NCBI GenBank assembly: GCA_036850595.1
Contig: CM072149.1
Location: forward strand, 844,001 to 908,000
Origin: Rhyacichthys aspro
Lineage: Eukaryota; Chordata; Actinopteri; Gobiiformes; Rhyacichthyidae
Direction of reading: 5' to 3'
DNA: 64,000 nt
Shown here: piece by piece, positions 34,994 through 45,700 of the stretch
Layout: each line of letters begins with the position of its first letter
Numbering within the stretch: the first letter of the stretch is position 1
Made by a program: the position numbers and the translations under genes
Notes under the pieces: model-generated
Told to the model about the DNA's origin: nothing
Databases searched by the model: none
What the model saw: only the letters and a program-made list of their open reading frames with translations

Positions 34994-37156
34994 AAATAAT
35001 CAAAAGGAAACAGTTTGGATTAAGTTACAGTTGCTCCTGTGCATCTTCCGGGACAAAGACAGCAGTAAAGTTAAACATCTGGTCATATTTGTCCATCTGA
35101 AAGCCTTTTGCTTTTGGATGATTGGCGTCAAATTCTTTTGTCTCACCGCGAGACGACGCCGTGTTAAGCCGACCCAAACTCTCAACCCTCATTATGCCCA
35201 CAAAGCCCCCCAGCCTCCATTCTCACGTGCGTAAGGGGAGCGTGATTTATTCAGGTGCCGCCTTGCTGCTTCGCGGCTTCTGACATCCCCGTTGTGTATT
35301 TAAAGGAACGGGGCTCCTCTGTCTGACAACACACTTTCTGCTCCTTGTCGAGAGATCTTTCAAACAGAGCTGTTGGAGCGTGGAAGAGAAAGCAAAACGC
35401 CGCTAATTTAAGGGCTTCCTCGCTATTGATTTCGCAGAACAAGTTGTCTAAAACTTGTGTGTTGGACTAGATTTTAGATAGGAATTTGCAGTAAATCTCT
35501 GTTCTTCTTATGTATGGTTTAATGATGCTATATAACCTTTTCATTATTACAAAAAATGTTAAATTGTTTATTGAGAGGTAACCTACTCACTTAACGGATT
35601 TTGTGGGGTTCAGCCAAATGGAAGCTGAGGTTTTGGGTGTTTCTTTTGTATGAGTGGACTGAACCAATTCATAATCAGAGGGGTATTGTTATGTTAAGAA
35701 GTATAGATTATTGGTTATGTTTAATTGTTTGGTTTAGGTGTATGTGCAAACACTTTAACTTTGTTTTCATTTGAGATTTAATGTGTTTTTTTGTAAATAT
35801 GTATAGTCTTCCAATTTTGTGTTGGTTTATTCCTTCTTTTGTTTTCTGAGTTTGGTGCATTGTGTGTTCTTTTTCTGTTTTTTTGCATTGGAGCTTCCAG
35901 AGAGTCTTAAATGTGTTGGGACAGTTAAAGGACACGCACACCAAACCTTTTAGGGACATTTCAGGCCAGACTTAAACCAATTCAGTTAAAACATAATGTG
36001 TTATTTGAAAAAGATTTGTAAACGGAATAATATTTAACAAGATATATGTTTGTTTTTTGTTTTTTAAATCATAAAATGTTGGCGGTAAATGGATGCAATA
36101 AACTTAATGACAAATGTAAATGACATAGCTTTTACTCAATCCCACCAGGAGCCCATTGAGCGGCACAGTCTGATTGTGCGTAATGGCAGAAGAGTGGTCG
36201 TTTGTTTTTTTTTTCGAGCCGTGAGACTGCCGCTGTCCGTCGCATCGGTCCAGATGCGTCCTACAGTGCGCTCCCTGCTATGGGAGAAGCAAACCCGGCT
36301 CTATTTTTAAACATCGAATAGGAGCGCGCTCTTTAAAAGCTTCCCACGATACCCATTGATCCCCTGACCCGTCTCCCCTAGCGTTCCCCCTGCTCCATTA
36401 AGAGCAGTGTCACCAGAGGAGCTCTAACATTACCATGTGTTGTTTTCAGACCAGGAAGTACCCAGTCAGGTTTAAGTGTGCTGTTCCCCCACTAGCCCCT
36501 GTTGAGATGTGACTTTAGCCCCACTTCCTGCTGTTTGGAGTTGAACCGCTTGGGTCAAGTGTTCCCATTCCCTGCTTCCATGTTTGTTAATCCTATCTTT
36601 AATGTATGGCCTCTGCAAATAAACACTAGAATTCAGTACAGACTTGCTTTTTTCGTTAGTTACTTTCTTTCTTGTCTATATTGTGAACAAACCCACAGTT
36701 CCAAGATGTGCAGCGTTTCTAAAAGCACGTTGCCGTCTGGCGTGCCGCGAATAAACATTTGCAGATCGTGTCAGTCAAAACATTAACGCAGCAAACCCAC
36801 CTCATGATTTAAATCCGTAGCTTTTTTTTGTTGGTTTTTTTTTCAATTTAACACAATTTCAATTCCCCAATATGTTTCTTTTCATAATTGAAGTATGATG
36901 ACGGCGCCATAAGTTCGGCGGACGGCACAGCTGTGTGAGGCAGCGCGCTCGGTTGGAGATGAGTCAGTGTGTTTAACTGTTGGTCCTCGCTGTACCTTCA
37001 CTGCAATGGAACGAATCAAGCGCACCCATCCAATCTGGTGTCATCTGTCCCGCTCTGCACAGGTGCCACGTAGCATAACGCAGTCTCTTCGGATGAAGCT
37101 CAGGAAAATACCTTTGTTCAATTTATGTCTGTTTCCTTTTAAGTATCAGAATAAAT
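34994..37156. other. unique non-coding DNA with CpG-containing blocks
   Basis: 35120-35440, 36130-36340 and 36895-37100 are GC-richer and unique; intervening DNA is AT-rich. No exon or repeat recognised. Confidence 0.4.
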
Positions 37157-37164
37157 GTGACCTG

Positions 37165-37825
37165 CAGGGTTGCCAGGTCCAAGAAATAAAACCAGCCCAA
37201 TGACCTCTCAAAACCCTCCCAAAAATGAGAAAAGTAGCCCAGTTCTTTTTAAAATTAAATTGTTGTAATAGTGTCTATCAAACAACAGTTAAACAGGTAA
37301 ATACATCCCTTCTCAAACCTTTTTTCAATTATTCTGCTATATTGACTAATTTCTCTTTATGCTGGTCCGCTCAACACACATTATCATTAAGCAACGCTGC
37401 AAAAGAACACGTTTTTCTTTTGTTTGTTTATTCTTAACCAGTTATTCAAACAACATTCATCCCTCCTGTCCCTCTTCCTCTTCTGTCAATCATCAGTCCT
37501 CTGTGTACACACAAGCAGACGAAGAATTAACCTCCCATGTCAATGTAGTACCTATAAAGTATAAAAGCACAAAGAAACAAATAGCAGAAGCAAGCTTGAC
37601 TCACATTCAAACACTTCTGACACCAGCAGGCTCCAGCGGTTGCCAGGTTTTCCAATCCAGAATAAGTACCTTCTAGAGTATTCGAATATTTTCTTTTTAA
37701 ATTAAATTCATTTTTGTCAGTTTGTCCAATATTTTGCAGCCCAAGAAATCCGCCTTGTATTTTATTCCACAATTTCATTTTCAAAGAAGTCCAATTGTAG
37801 TAAAACCGCGAACCTGGCAACACTG
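37165..37825. mobile_element. hAT-like element with GTTGCCAGGT ends
   Basis: Left end CAGGGTTGCCAGGTCC and right end GAACCTGGCAACACTG are inverted. The flanking 8-bp duplication GTGACCTG is exact (37157-37164 and 37826-37833). Its centre is not TA, unlike family A. A second copy of the left terminus (CAGCGGTTGCCAGGTTTTCC) starts inside at about 37635, so it may be a composite or nested pair. No transposase frame. Confidence 0.8.
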
Positions 37826-37833
37826 GTGACCTG

Positions 37834-39329
37834 TCTGAGCCTCTTTCAACCATCACAAATTCTCTTTTCTTAAATGTATAATAATTGAAGCTCTAAATTG
37901 ACAACATGGGAGTATGCGTCCTTTTGATTAATAAGCTTTAGCCAGATTTAAAGGTTCGAACTCAGTGAAATACAAGTTAAAGTAGCCTCCGTCCTGATAT
38001 AAAGACTTTAAAAACAGACAAAATCCTAGCTCATACAGCAACAACAGTGTGATTATGTATAAATTATAGTGTGGATATGTGTGTGCATGTGTGTATATGT
38101 GGTTTTTGGACGTTTTATTGTATTCAAGTGAGTAAAAAGCCCTTCTAGGCACAGGTGTTGTGAATTAGCCTTGGCTATAAACACTGTGATACTGACATTA
38201 AGAAGATAATCTATGTTTATTGCATCTGTCACTATCAAATACACCATAAATAAATAACTGGGGATTATGATGATTTTTTATGTTTAAGTAAAAAAGGAAA
38301 AAAAGTGATTTGTCGTTAACTACAGTAAAGAGTAATCGAGCATCAGTATCTTATTCACCTCAAAGCAAGTCGCCTAGAACTATCAGCAGCTGACACCAAA
38401 CCTAACCCACTGAGCTAACATATATATATATATCTAAAAATACAGCTCATGTATTGCTAGTTTGAGAAATGATCGGCGCCTAATGAGCGACAATGGACAC
38501 TTACTTGTTTTTGGCCATTAGCGCTCGCCTCAGTCTGCTCATGCACTTTTCAAGACAGCGGTTGCTATGGCAGCGTTCGTGCACTTTCTGGTCACTAGTC
38601 ATCGAGGAGTGATGGCACCGACAGGACTGGACCGCTCGGGCACCCACTGGTGAATTTACATTGGCTAATTGGCGATGCGCTGCCACGCGCTCTTGTGAAA
38701 ACAGAGATGAAAATGTATTTGTCGCTCGTAAAGTGTATTCATGTGGGTAACTTTGCCCTTTGAGTCGCCCTCTGATTTAACAAATCACTCGTGGCCCTGG
38801 GACCTTAACGGGCCCCATGTTAGACATCAAACACAGCCTTTGGTTTGACCTTTGACAGGCCCCTGGGTCCAGTTGATCTAATGGTTATCTAAATCGCAAA
38901 TCATCCATACAGTTATTACCCCTCTATCTGACAGAGTTAGGTCGTTAAGTAGTATTAGTAGTTAGGATGTCCTGACACATGATGAGGTGAAACTACCCTA
39001 AAACTAGCACTGTGAAATTTTTAAGAAACAAAACAATTCATGCAAAGTATTCCAGATGATTGTCGTATTTCTTATTGCTAAAGTCACATCCATTTTATTA
39101 TTAACAATTTCATAATTACAGGATAAAATCGCTGTTCCACTTCGTCATGACGTTTGTTTGAATATAAGCACGTGATGTCAAACTGTTAAATTCAATGGCT
39201 TTTAAAATACATACTCAGTGCGGTCTCATTGCATCAAGATATTGTATATGCAGGCCTCAACTCTGAAAACAGTTCTATTTAGCGGTGCATATGACAACTG
39301 GAAGCATTTTATCTGCACTTTTAATTCTG
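37834..39329. other. unique non-coding DNA with a candidate conserved block
   Basis: A TA microsatellite lies at 38421-38434. 38470-38700 is unique and CpG-containing, and includes an RFX X-box-like palindrome at 38561-38574. No gene recognised. Confidence 0.4.
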
Positions 39330-39475
39330 TTTGAATTCATTCATGATTATATTGATGTTTTATGTCATGATTTTATTTGCTTTCTGTTCATTTTATGTAC
39401 TGTTACTGTAAAGCACTTTGAATCGCCTTGTGTATGAATGGTGCTCTGTAAATAAACTTGCCTTGCCTTGCCATT
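39330..39475 (+). mobile_element. LINE 3' end with (CTTGC)n tail
   Basis: AAAGCACTTTGAATCGCCTTG, TGTATGAATGGTGCTCTG and TAAATAAACTTGCC are followed by repeated TTGCC, a classic fish LINE 3' terminus in plus orientation. 5' truncated; left edge approximate. Confidence 0.7.
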
Positions 39476-40213
39476 TTTTGCCTTACATAACAGGGATGGA
39501 CAAGTAACCAATGCATCCAAATAATGCAGTTCACAGAGCATGATTAGAATACTTTCTTCCTGTTTATCTCCTTCCATAAAACCACGAGGCTCCCAGAAGA
39601 ACAGTGATTTTGTCTTTTTATTTGGTTTTGCAGCTCATTACCAGCTTAAAGAAGACTTTTCGGCGTATGGAGTGTAGAAGCACTGCTGAAAATTCATACA
39701 TCACCATTATGTTTCAGTGTTTGAAAAAGTTAAGAAAAGAGGGTAAAAAAACAAAAAAACAAAAAACAAATCTCCAGTAAACTATATTTATTCGTTCTGA
39801 ATTGAATCATAAGGCACGTCCATTCCCATCATCTCCTCCTCAGTTTGTAACCTCACTGTGCTCCTGAACGTACACTAACACACTGCACTTCTGTCTCCAA
39901 CGATTTCCTCGGCCGGCCTCTTAAGAGCTACATGGCCGTTTGACAATAGCTCACAGTTGGCAGGGAGTGGCTGTGCTTTGTGTGACTTAAGAGGGAAGGA
40001 TGGAATAGAGTCCAACAGTCATTTCACTCTCCGTTGGTTCTTTGGCCCTCTGATGAAATGTGCTGCCTCAGTACAGCCGGCTCCTTTCTTCCACAGCACA
40101 CCTTCACACCACAGGAAAACAGGTGAAGGGAACATGGTGTTTGCTGATTCTGATTCTTGATAAGTTTCAGTTATTTGAAATGTAAAATACTTGTGATTTT
40201 TTTTTTTTTTTTT
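39476..40213. other. unique non-coding DNA
   Basis: 39840-40130 is GC-richer. A T run at 40199-40213 borders the element that follows. No gene recognised. Confidence 0.4.
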
Positions 40214-41143
40214 ACATGGAAGCCTGTTTCCACCACATAAGAAAAAATAAAAGTCCAACAGGAAGTCACAATTATAAAGTCATTTAAAGTAAATGGCTTA
40301 AAGAAGCAAGTGATCTATATAAAATTGTTGAAGTCAGTGTCCATCCTCCTCCTGAGCAAAAGAAAATAGATTTATAGCTACTTAAACAACAGACAAGTTT
40401 GAAAAATTAAACATCGACGTAAATAACAGCTAATAATCCAGCAAGATGTCATAATTATGAGAATAAAAGTCGTAATTACGAGTTTTAAAGTCATAATTAT
40501 GAGAATAAAAGTCGTAATTACGAGTTTTGAAGTCATAATTACGAGGGGAAAAAAAAGTTGTAATTACGATTTTTAAAAGTCGTAATTATGACTTTAAAAC
40601 TAATAATTACGAGTTTCTTCCAAACGCATCCTTGGCCATTTGGGGCTAACTCTGCAGTCTGCAAAGAATGGCGTCTGAGTTGATAGAGAAGTACTTTAAA
40701 GATGGCTTTACAACAAACGAAATACTTGATTTGCTGGCGAATTCACACGGATTTAAAGTGAGTAAACGTAATTATGACTTTTATTCTTATAATTATGACT
40801 TTAAAACTCGTAATTACGACTTTTATTCTCATAATTATGACTTTAAAACTCGTAATTACGACTTTTATTCTCATAATTGTGACTTTAAAACTCGTAATTA
40901 CGACTTTTATTCTCATAATTATGACTTTAAAACTCGTAATTACGAGTTTTAAAGTCATAATTATGGCTTTAAATCTTGTAATTACGACTTTTATTCTCAT
41001 AATTGTGACTTTAAAACTCGTAATTACGACTTTTATTCTCATAATTATGACTTTAAAACTCGTAATTACGACTTTTATTCTCATAATTATGACTTCTTGC
41101 TGGATTTTTATTTTTTCTTAAGTGGCGGAAACACGCTTCCATA
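40214..41143 (+). mobile_element. composite inverted-repeat element with 42-bp AT-rich repeat arms
   Basis: Left terminus ATGGAAGCCTGTTTCCACC (about 40216) is inverted at the right end (GGCGGAAACACGCTTCCAT, about 41124-41142), with matching inner parts (AAGAAAAAATAAAAGTCC and inverse). Second, inner inverted termini start CCAGCAAG at 40438 and end CTTGCTGG at 41096-41103. From there inward both arms are tandem repeats of TCATAATTATGA and CGTAATTACG words with period about 42 bp (left 40448-40615, right 40767-41095), antiparallel to each other. The centre holds a short coding fragment. Class not certain; target duplication not seen. Confidence 0.75.
40668..40769 (+). pseudogene. 34-codon helix-turn-helix-like N-terminal coding fragment
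   Basis: Starts at an ATG (MASELIEKYF...) and reads through GFTTNEILDLLANSHG and KVSKR, after which the repeat arm begins and coding sense is lost. The pattern resembles the first segment of integrase-core (DDE) proteins common in fish genomes, which carry an N-terminal helix-turn-helix; this is from memory of the family. No catalytic part is present, so it is a truncated fragment, either the relic of the element's own gene or a captured exon. GTGAGTAA (from 40758) could also be a splice donor. Confidence 0.5.
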
Positions 41144-42485
41144 TTTTTTGGTCACATTAAGTATTCCTACAAAATATGCACTACTAGCTGTTATGGGGTT
41201 CAAAAAAGTCTCTTAAATGAATTCTTCTTTTAGTACACACACCACAAAGCAGTGCAACAAACACACATCATAGATTTGTGCAGCTCCTGGTTAGGACAAT
41301 TCCAATAGCAACAATTAAAGTTTCACCTGAGTCCCCTGTCCTGACACCCTGCACCATAACAAATGACTCCTCATTGATTAATAATAGCCTTTTCTGTATG
41401 AAAGCCATTTAAAACAGGGCCTTGCTGCCCAGCTGCCTCACCCATTGACCCCGCCACACTTCAGGGAATCGTCGCCACTCAATTGTTTAGACAAAGGTGA
41501 AATGTTTATTCCTATTAGTCTGCTTCTGCACAAGATACAGTATTGACCTCGGAGAACGTCTGATCGGCTATCACAAATTGCAGCTGGGGTGTCCGCTTCT
41601 ATCAGGGAGCGGTGCAGGGGACATGCAAACGCAACCTAGGAAGGAAGGAAAAAAAAAAAAATCAATGCAGCCTAGTCAGATGTTAGGTAAGTTGTCCTCA
41701 ACGTTTGCTTTAGGGACAGTCGCAGTTGTTTAATAAGACCCTGAGCAGCTCCAATCAATGAAAGCCTTCCATTTGGCCGTTTTGAAATCAATGTGGCCGC
41801 TTGACGCAACACTACTGACTTCTTGAGAGGTGTCTTCATCGCTGGGCAGCAAAGCAATGGGAGCTTTTTACTTGGATTGTGTTTTGAGGCTCTTTTTAAT
41901 CGGAATAACCTAGACTTTTGTGGCGTTTATTACTTAGACCCCACACAGTCACAGTACAGTACACAACAAACATGTATAACAGGGTTTGATGAAACGCAAC
42001 AAGCAGAATGGTATAATTAAGTTTGGTATCGTTGTTTTTATTTAGGTTCAGAGGACACAAAACACACCTTTTCAAACAAGACTACAACAAATGCTCTTTT
42101 GATCTAAATTCCTGTGTATACATTGAACATTTTGTCTTAGAGGTTATCTTAGGAGAGTCTGTTGGCTTTAAGACCACTGTATTTTGTTTGTTTTTTTGTA
42201 CAACTTGACATCAGAGTCATACCACGAAAAGCATAGCACCTCCAGAACATCTTTGTAGAAACCTGACACACAATACACTGCACAAACAAACTCTCTGCCT
42301 CCCCGAGCCCCTGATGTCGTATTGATGTCGCCCCCTGTCGAGTCCCTTGCACTACCAGGTATGACTAACTGCCATCCTGCTCCGGCGACTCCTTTGTCAT
42401 TTATCTTGCTCTGCTATGCCGGCCGGCTGACTGCACAGCACGACAGCATGTGGTGACAATAATTTGCACTGATCGTACCCCTCTG
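41144..42485. other. unique non-coding DNA
   Basis: An A run lies at 41648-41660. 41320-41470 and 42290-42480 are GC-richer. No gene recognised. Confidence 0.4.
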
Positions 42486-42560
42486 CCTACCCTGCTGTTA
42501 CAAATGGCGATCGATTATGATGCGGTAGTGCTATCGACTGTGCCACACTTATCTGTGCAT
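42486..42560 (-). other. tRNA-like relic, possibly SINE head
   Basis: On the minus strand GTGGCACAGTCGATAGCAC...GCATCATAATC resembles the D arm to anticodon arm of an elongator methionine tRNA (CAT in the loop). The T arm is not recognisable, so it is not a tRNA gene. Confidence 0.35.
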
Positions 42561-43222
42561 ACGGTCGCAGGTTGTGTTTTGAGTTGCTGAAGTGTAGCAG
42601 GGTCTTCTGAAGCTTCTGTTTTACGCACTGAAACGGAACTGGATTCTTGGGGAAAAAAAACGGAAGAATACTGCTGTTGTTTCGTAATTCTTTTGTGCTG
42701 AAACTGAACCACGCACAAGTAAAAGCCTCCCATAAATGTGAGCTTACTGTGTCCTTATCAATACCTGGATTTCTCGTTACTTTATCGGGTAAGAATAGTG
42801 TTTTGGTCACTTCATCGAAATGAGATACAAGTACAAAAAGTGTTAATGAAAGGAGTGGCGTTAGAAAATCATGAAAAATAACATCACTGTCGAGTATTAT
42901 CAGGGTTTTAACGTTAAATCCAAACAGAACATGAAGTAAGTCTAAACCTGCTGCAACTCCATCAAAAATCACGTGACTTTGAGTTTGTGAGTTGACATTT
43001 CACAGCCCAGCAACATAACTTATAATCACAAAAATAGAGGGAGATGAGAGCAAGAAACGTAAAATTCCGACAGAATATCTCAAATCAAAACAAGACGAAT
43101 GATGAAATACGACAAATGAAATGACTTACGTGTGTTGATGGCTACGAGGTTGAATGCAGTCCTTATCGGTGCAGAGAACTTGCTATTCTGCTGCTTTTTT
43201 TCCCCCACTTTTTCATATAATG
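42561..43222. other. unclassified DNA with a 161-codon minus-strand frame
   Basis: The minus-strand frame 42487-42972 overlaps the tRNA-like relic and contains no domain I recognise. I do not call it a gene. The rest shows no repeat homology in the window. Confidence 0.3.
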
Positions 43223-43383
43223 ACATGGAAAGAATGTGTTTAAAGTAAATGGCTCAAAGAAGCAAGTGATCTATACAAAACTGTTGAAGTCAGTCTTCTG
43301 AGCAAAAGAAATTAGATTTATAGCGACTTAAACAACAGACTAGTTTGTCAAATTAAACATCGACGTAAATAACAGCTAATAAC
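43223..43383 (+). mobile_element. partial second copy of the element at 40214
   Basis: ACATGGAAAGAATGTG, then AAAGTAAATGGCTCAAAGAAG through GACGTAAATAACAGCTAATAA, matches 40284-40436 with few changes in the same orientation. It stops exactly where the inner CCAGCAAG terminus begins in the first copy. The 42-bp repeats are absent. Confidence 0.75.
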
Positions 43384-44761
43384 TTGTAACACTAAGTTAA
43401 CACCTACTTTCATATCCTCAGGTATCTCTGTCTACATTTGTGTGTCTATCTACTTCTCCATCAGTGTGACCTGAACACCGCCGTATGTATAATATCGACG
43501 ACCTGGATATGTGCCGTTTAATCAGCGCTATCGACCTGCTCGGCGCTGTTGCCTTGTGCAGCTGGAGCAGAAGAGCGCTTAAAACAAGAGGAGTGTTTGA
43601 TTCCTCCGTCAGAGCTACATTAACGGCAGCCCGACCCTCCCCCTCCACTCCACTCCTCTCCTCTCTCCACCTCTCCTGTAACTGCATTGTGCTTGGGCTC
43701 AATCGATACTCGCAGCAATTGCTCAAATTAAAAGGAAAAAATAGGTTTGCTGAATCCTCACCCGGTGGCTTCCTGCGGACTCCTGGCGCCCACTGTGGAT
43801 GGCAGACCACTTACAGGAAGTGGGGGGGAAAGGTGTTCGAAAGGCCTGATTGATGGGCTGTCTCAGCACGCCGCTCTCCCACTCAGGCTCCACCAGACTG
43901 TGGAGTCCTCTTTGTGCCAGACTCTGGTGAGATCCACAGCCTCTTCATCGGAGACGCCGCACCTCGTCGCAGGAACACAAGAACGTCAAAATACGATAAA
44001 AATGTCGGCGAAACACAAGCAACGGTTGACATGGGTACGATCGCCGTACGTTACACATACACATCCTCAAACCATGGGAAAGTCCTCGGTTTTACGCCCC
44101 GTTCTGTATCTGTGCAATCGCAGTGTATATTTGAAAATGTCAGTGTTGAATGCGATATAAGGCATGCATTTTTTCCCCTGTTTTTTTATCCTCTCCGGTA
44201 ATCACTCAGCCAATACCTTTTGAAGTCTGGGAGAGTTCAAAGCAGGTGTCGGTGAAGCTGTAGAAGAGACCCCTTTGCGTTTATTGTAATTGGTGCAGTC
44301 TAGCGTCGGGGCAGAGCTGAAGGAACCGGGCCTTTATTAGTACAATCGCAGGCAGGTTAGACTTACCAACAGTAATATGTTCCAGGCAAACGCACATTTG
44401 TATCCACACACATCAGTGCATCAAACAGACGGTGTCAAACCACCAATGGGTGGGTGTTCAGCTCCAGAACGCAATTACTGCAGTACAAGGAGCGCTGCAT
44501 ACATGGAAAACACATTCCTTCAATAAGGTGAGCGCTCGGCTTTGCCGTGGGTCTGATAAGGTGGCACAGAAAACCTTATACCTCACATCTCTAAAGCCAG
44601 TGATTGATGTGCGAGATGGAAACATCTAACTGCATAAACATAAAAGTTACTGTATAATGCTGTGAGGCTTTGCAATATAAACACTGTCTTCCAAATCAAA
44701 AGTATTGATGCGCCGGCTGCACAAACTGATGTGGCAACAATCTTACAGAAAACAATATCAC
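43384..44761. other. unique non-coding DNA with a CpG-rich block
   Basis: 43440-44130 is GC- and CpG-rich. Frames of 122 and 137 codons (plus) and 130 codons (minus) overlap each other in three registers, which argues for composition rather than coding. No domain recognised; a conserved element is possible. Confidence 0.35.
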
Positions 44762-44860
44762 TAGGGCTGCAACAACTAATAAGATTAATAAATTATGATA
44801 GATTATTAAATTGTTTTAATCTTCAACTAATTTAATGATTGATTAATCACTATGTGGGTA
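44762..44860 (+). mobile_element. hAT-like left end (TAGGGCTGCAACAACTAAT)
   Basis: Begins TAGGGCTGCAACAACTAATAAG, followed by repeated GATTA/TTAAT words, matching the left end of a very common teleost non-autonomous element. No right end (GTTGCAGC-type) was found downstream, so this is a fragment; right edge approximate. Confidence 0.55.
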
Positions 44861-45329
44861 TTCACAGACTCTGAAACATGCCATGTGCTGAGAAAAGAGG
44901 TTTTATTACCAAGACACAGCAGTAAATCTACCGAAACAGTAAAAGACATGTACATTTTTGTGTTTCAGATAAAAAATACAGCCACAAATAGCCACACAGA
45001 CCTCTGACCTTGGTTTTGAGTGTTCACAATAGGCATAGGGGTATACTAATTCTCATTTGAATTAAGTGGAAAGGCTACTTACCCCTTTAAAGGGAGATTT
45101 TGGGTGACCACACCTGAAACGGAAGGGTAAAAGAAATTCCCTGCATGCAGTGGGTTCATTGACACCATGGCTGTGAGAGAAGGGCAAAATGTAAGTAGTT
45201 TAGGCATCTTTAAAGATTTTAAATTATGACAGTCCTCTTTTATATTCATACATGTACATATATGTCTCTTTGCTACCGTTAGCATCACATCAACAGGTCA
45301 CAGTCTTGCAGAACTTTTTAATGACTCGT
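44861..45329. other. unique non-coding DNA
   Basis: No feature recognised. Confidence 0.4.
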
Positions 45330-45700
45330 CTTATATGAATGTATAGCATATGTAGGGATATATTGTACATATATGCCAGGAGGAGGCTGAGGGGAAGACC
45401 TAAGAGGAGGTTTATGAATGTTCTGAAGAAGAACATGAAGGTTTGACAGAAGAGGCAGATGATTTGCTTTCCAGGCCTTCTCACGTTCTTCTTTGAGGCC
45501 TTGGTACTTCTCTAGCTTTTCATCTTCCTTTTTTCCTGATGTTATAATTGCTAGACAATGCAATGTCCACTACAACTGCTTTCCTCTGTTGTTTGTTCAC
45601 AACCACAATGTCCACTTGGTGCCATTACCATTTTATCGGTCTGTATCTGGAAGTAGGTGTTTCCCACTTTGACCACGGGGTTTCCAGTCCATACTCTGCA
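45330..45700 (-). pseudogene. LINE polyprotein C-terminal relic
   Basis: On the minus strand two conserved stretches are readable: DIVVVNKQQRKAVVVDIAL...NYNIR (about 45615 to 45535) and, after a one-base frame change in an A run, KKEDEKLEKYQGLKEEREK (about 45535 to 45470). This pair is characteristic of the region after the reverse transcriptase in a common fish non-LTR polyprotein; I recognise it from the family, not from a search. The sequence downstream is scrambled. It is a dead fragment. Confidence 0.6.

Noticed and set aside
40743..41121. 113- and 115-codon frames on opposite strands
   Set aside because: Both are translations of the same 42-bp near-palindromic tandem repeat.
42487..42972. 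161-codon minus-strand frame
   Set aside because: No recognised domain, overlaps a tRNA-like relic, and no splice or promoter signals could be tied to it.
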